In this document: in pieces, positions 4,548 through 5,583 of the stretch | How positions within the stretch are numbered: position 1 is the stretch's first letter | Layout: each line of letters starts with the position of its first letter | From: Methanosarcinales archaeon | GTDB lineage: Archaea > Halobacteriota > Methanosarcinia > Methanosarcinales > Methanogasteraceae | NCBI GenBank assembly: GCA_030672605.1 | Contig: DAOVGE010000069.1 | Span: forward strand, 1 to 5,583 | DNA: 5,583 bases | Reading direction: 5' to 3' | Position numbers and translations under genes: made by a program | Notes under the pieces: generated by a model | Seen by the model: the letters and a program-made list of their open reading frames with translations, nothing else | Told to the model about the DNA's origin: nothing | Databases searched by the model: none

Positions 4548-5561
4548 ATGCCTACAAGCATCAGGAGATCGATCTTCCACTATATAGTGGTTGTAATAGC
4601 GCTCGTCACCGTATACGCCAGTATCTTTTTGTTTCTGATGTATCGGGAGGCGCAGCAGATACCAGAGCAGATGGTACACGTGAACCTGGTAACAGCCGTC
4701 TACTGGGTCATCGCGACCATGACAACCGTTGGATATGGTGATGTGTACTTCATCGAGGAGGTTGGGAGGTTATTTTCTGTTGTGGTTGCCATCTCCGGAG
4801 TGATTCTGCTATTTGCCCTGCTATTCCCACTGATCATCACGCCGTGGATCGAATCGCGTGTGAAAGCCGCGCTACCCACGCGGGTTCCCTCCAAGCTCTC
4901 GAATCATCTGATTCTCTGCGGATACAGCCAGCCTGCTATGAGCCTGATCGATGAACTCGAACATCAGAGGATTCCTTTTGTAGTGATCGAGGACGATGCG
5001 AATACCGTGAAGGATCTGCTAGAGCGAGACATCCCGTGCATTCATGGAGACCCAAGTGACAGGGACACGCTAAAAGGCGCGAATATAGACAAAGCGAGAG
5101 TTTTGATCGCCAATAAAAGCGATGAGATTGATGCGAGCATCGTTTTGACCGCAAGGGAGCTGAGTGAACTGAAGATAATCGCCATTCTCGAGGATCTGTC
5201 CAAGAGAAAATACCTGGAGTATGCAGGTGCGAACAGCGTGATCGCTCCGAAATCGATGCTCGGTCATTTTATTGGCAGGAAAGCAGTGGACCCAACGGTC
5301 AGCCATCTCGTCGGCGCAACCGATTTCTTGAAGGATATCGAGATAATTGAATTTCCGATCTATCCTGGTAGCGAACTAATCGGAAAGAGTCTGTTGGATG
5401 CGGAGATAAGAACGCGGACCGGTTGCAACATCATAGGGATGTGGGCAGGCGGCGAACTCTCATTAAATCCGAAATCAACGGATGTGATCAGATCAAACTC
5501 GATTCTGCTGGCGGTCGGGACCGATGAACAGCTACTCAATCTCAAGAAGTTGGTCAGGTGA
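4548..5561 (+). CDS. MthK-like potassium channel with RCK (TrkA-N and TrkA-C) domains
   Basis: A 337-residue membrane protein that probably conducts potassium under ligand control by a cytoplasmic gating ring. TM1 spans about 12-31, the pore helix about 46-60, the selectivity filter is TTVGYGD (59-65), and TM2 spans about 75-98. An RCK N-domain follows (LILCGYSQPAMSLIDEL, 121-137, then VVIEDD, 145-150, and IHGDPSDRDTLKGANI, 165-180). The TrkA-C domain is at about 262-337 (IYPGSELIGKSLLDAEI, 271-287). Length and order match MthK of Methanothermobacter, about 336 residues. The nucleotide loop reads GYSQPA instead of GxGxxG; MthK also lacks the canonical glycines as I recall. Aligned by eye with MthK, two of three calcium ligands seem kept (D192, E215) and one is isoleucine (I213), so the ligand may differ. 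ATG 4548 is preferred, with GGTG 3 nt upstream; GTG 4542 is an alternative. It probably forms an operon with argG and the next gene. Confidence 0.88.
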   Translation: MPTSIRRSIFHYIVVVIALVTVYASIFLFLMYREAQQIPEQMVHVNLVTAVYWVIATMTTVGYGDVYFIEEVGRLFSVVVAISGVILLFALLFPLIITPWIESRVKAALPTRVPSKLSNHLILCGYSQPAMSLIDELEHQRIPFVVIEDDANTVKDLLERDIPCIHGDPSDRDTLKGANIDKARVLIANKSDEIDASIVLTARELSELKIIAILEDLSKRKYLEYAGANSVIAPKSMLGHFIGRKAVDPTVSHLVGATDFLKDIEIIEFPIYPGSELIGKSLLDAEIRTRTGCNIIGMWAGGELSLNPKSTDVIRSNSILLAVGTDEQLLNLKKLVR

Positions 5562-5562
5562 T
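5556..5562 (+). promoter_or_regulatory. Ribosome binding site of the next gene, inside the channel gene's end
   Basis: AGGTGAT overlaps the channel stop codon (TGA 5559-5561) and lies 3 nt before ATG 5566, the same layout as at isf. It is the main reason to call a gene start there. Confidence 0.6.
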
Positions 5563-5565
5563 GAT

Positions 5566-5583
5566 ATGAAGCGAGAAGGGCAT
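5566..5583 (+). CDS. Start of an unidentified gene (runs off right edge)
   Basis: Only six codons are visible (MKREGH), too few to assign a product. The call rests on the full AGGTGAT site 3 nt before the ATG and on the 4-nt gap after the channel gene, which suggests a third member of the argG-channel operon. ATG 5561 is in another frame and lies too close to the Shine-Dalgarno sequence. Confidence 0.5.

Noticed and set aside
4860..4862. Internal GTG start giving a separate RCK domain, as MthK is known to do
   Set aside because: A GTG codon (Val105) lies at a similar position, but no convincing ribosome binding site precedes it, so a second product cannot be supported from the sequence.

Overview
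The window looks archaeal and most likely comes from an anaerobic methane-oxidising archaeon of the ANME-1 group (Methanophagales). The main reason is the left edge, where the minus strand encodes the first 128 residues of methyl-coenzyme M reductase subunit beta (McrB). From memory, this stretch resembles the ANME-1 protein more than methanogen McrB; no search was run. Other archaeal signs are TATA-box promoters, Shine-Dalgarno sequences of the AGGTGAT type, an Ahb-pathway heme synthase, an iron-sulfur flavoprotein and an MthK-like potassium channel.

Layout. (1) Positions 1-386, minus strand: 5' part of mcrB, with a GTG start and a strong ribosome binding site. The rest of the gene lies beyond the left edge. 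(2) 387-850: a long divergent intergenic region. It holds a dyad-symmetric TATA element that could fire both ways, a second TATA-like site nearer mcrB, a long imperfect hairpin (605-674), smaller palindromes, and the promoter of the rightward genes. (3) 851-2487, plus strand: a two-gene unit, an Isf-type iron-sulfur flavoprotein followed 2 nt later by ahbD (radical SAM heme b synthase). (4) 2511-3314: a lower-GC accessory patch with an unrecognised 100-residue protein, a minimal nucleotidyltransferase of the MNT antitoxin type, and an overlapping start of what looks like its broken partner gene. That frame runs into a 9-bp-phased inverted-repeat element. (5) 3362-5583: argG (argininosuccinate synthase), a two-TM RCK potassium channel, and the first six codons of another gene, all tightly packed as one probable operon.

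How the parts fit. McrB belongs to the central methane enzyme. Isf and AhbD next to it suggest redox and heme supply: ANME archaea carry multiheme cytochromes and make heme through siroheme, and a two-cofactor flavoprotein could serve the radical SAM enzyme as electron donor or acceptor (inference). The argG-channel unit is housekeeping arginine synthesis linked to potassium transport, and the pairing has no obvious biochemical logic. The accessory patch is the part most likely to have been acquired horizontally. The least explained signals are the 605-674 hairpin, the 527-556 dyad, and the repeat element that seems to have ended the MNT partner gene.
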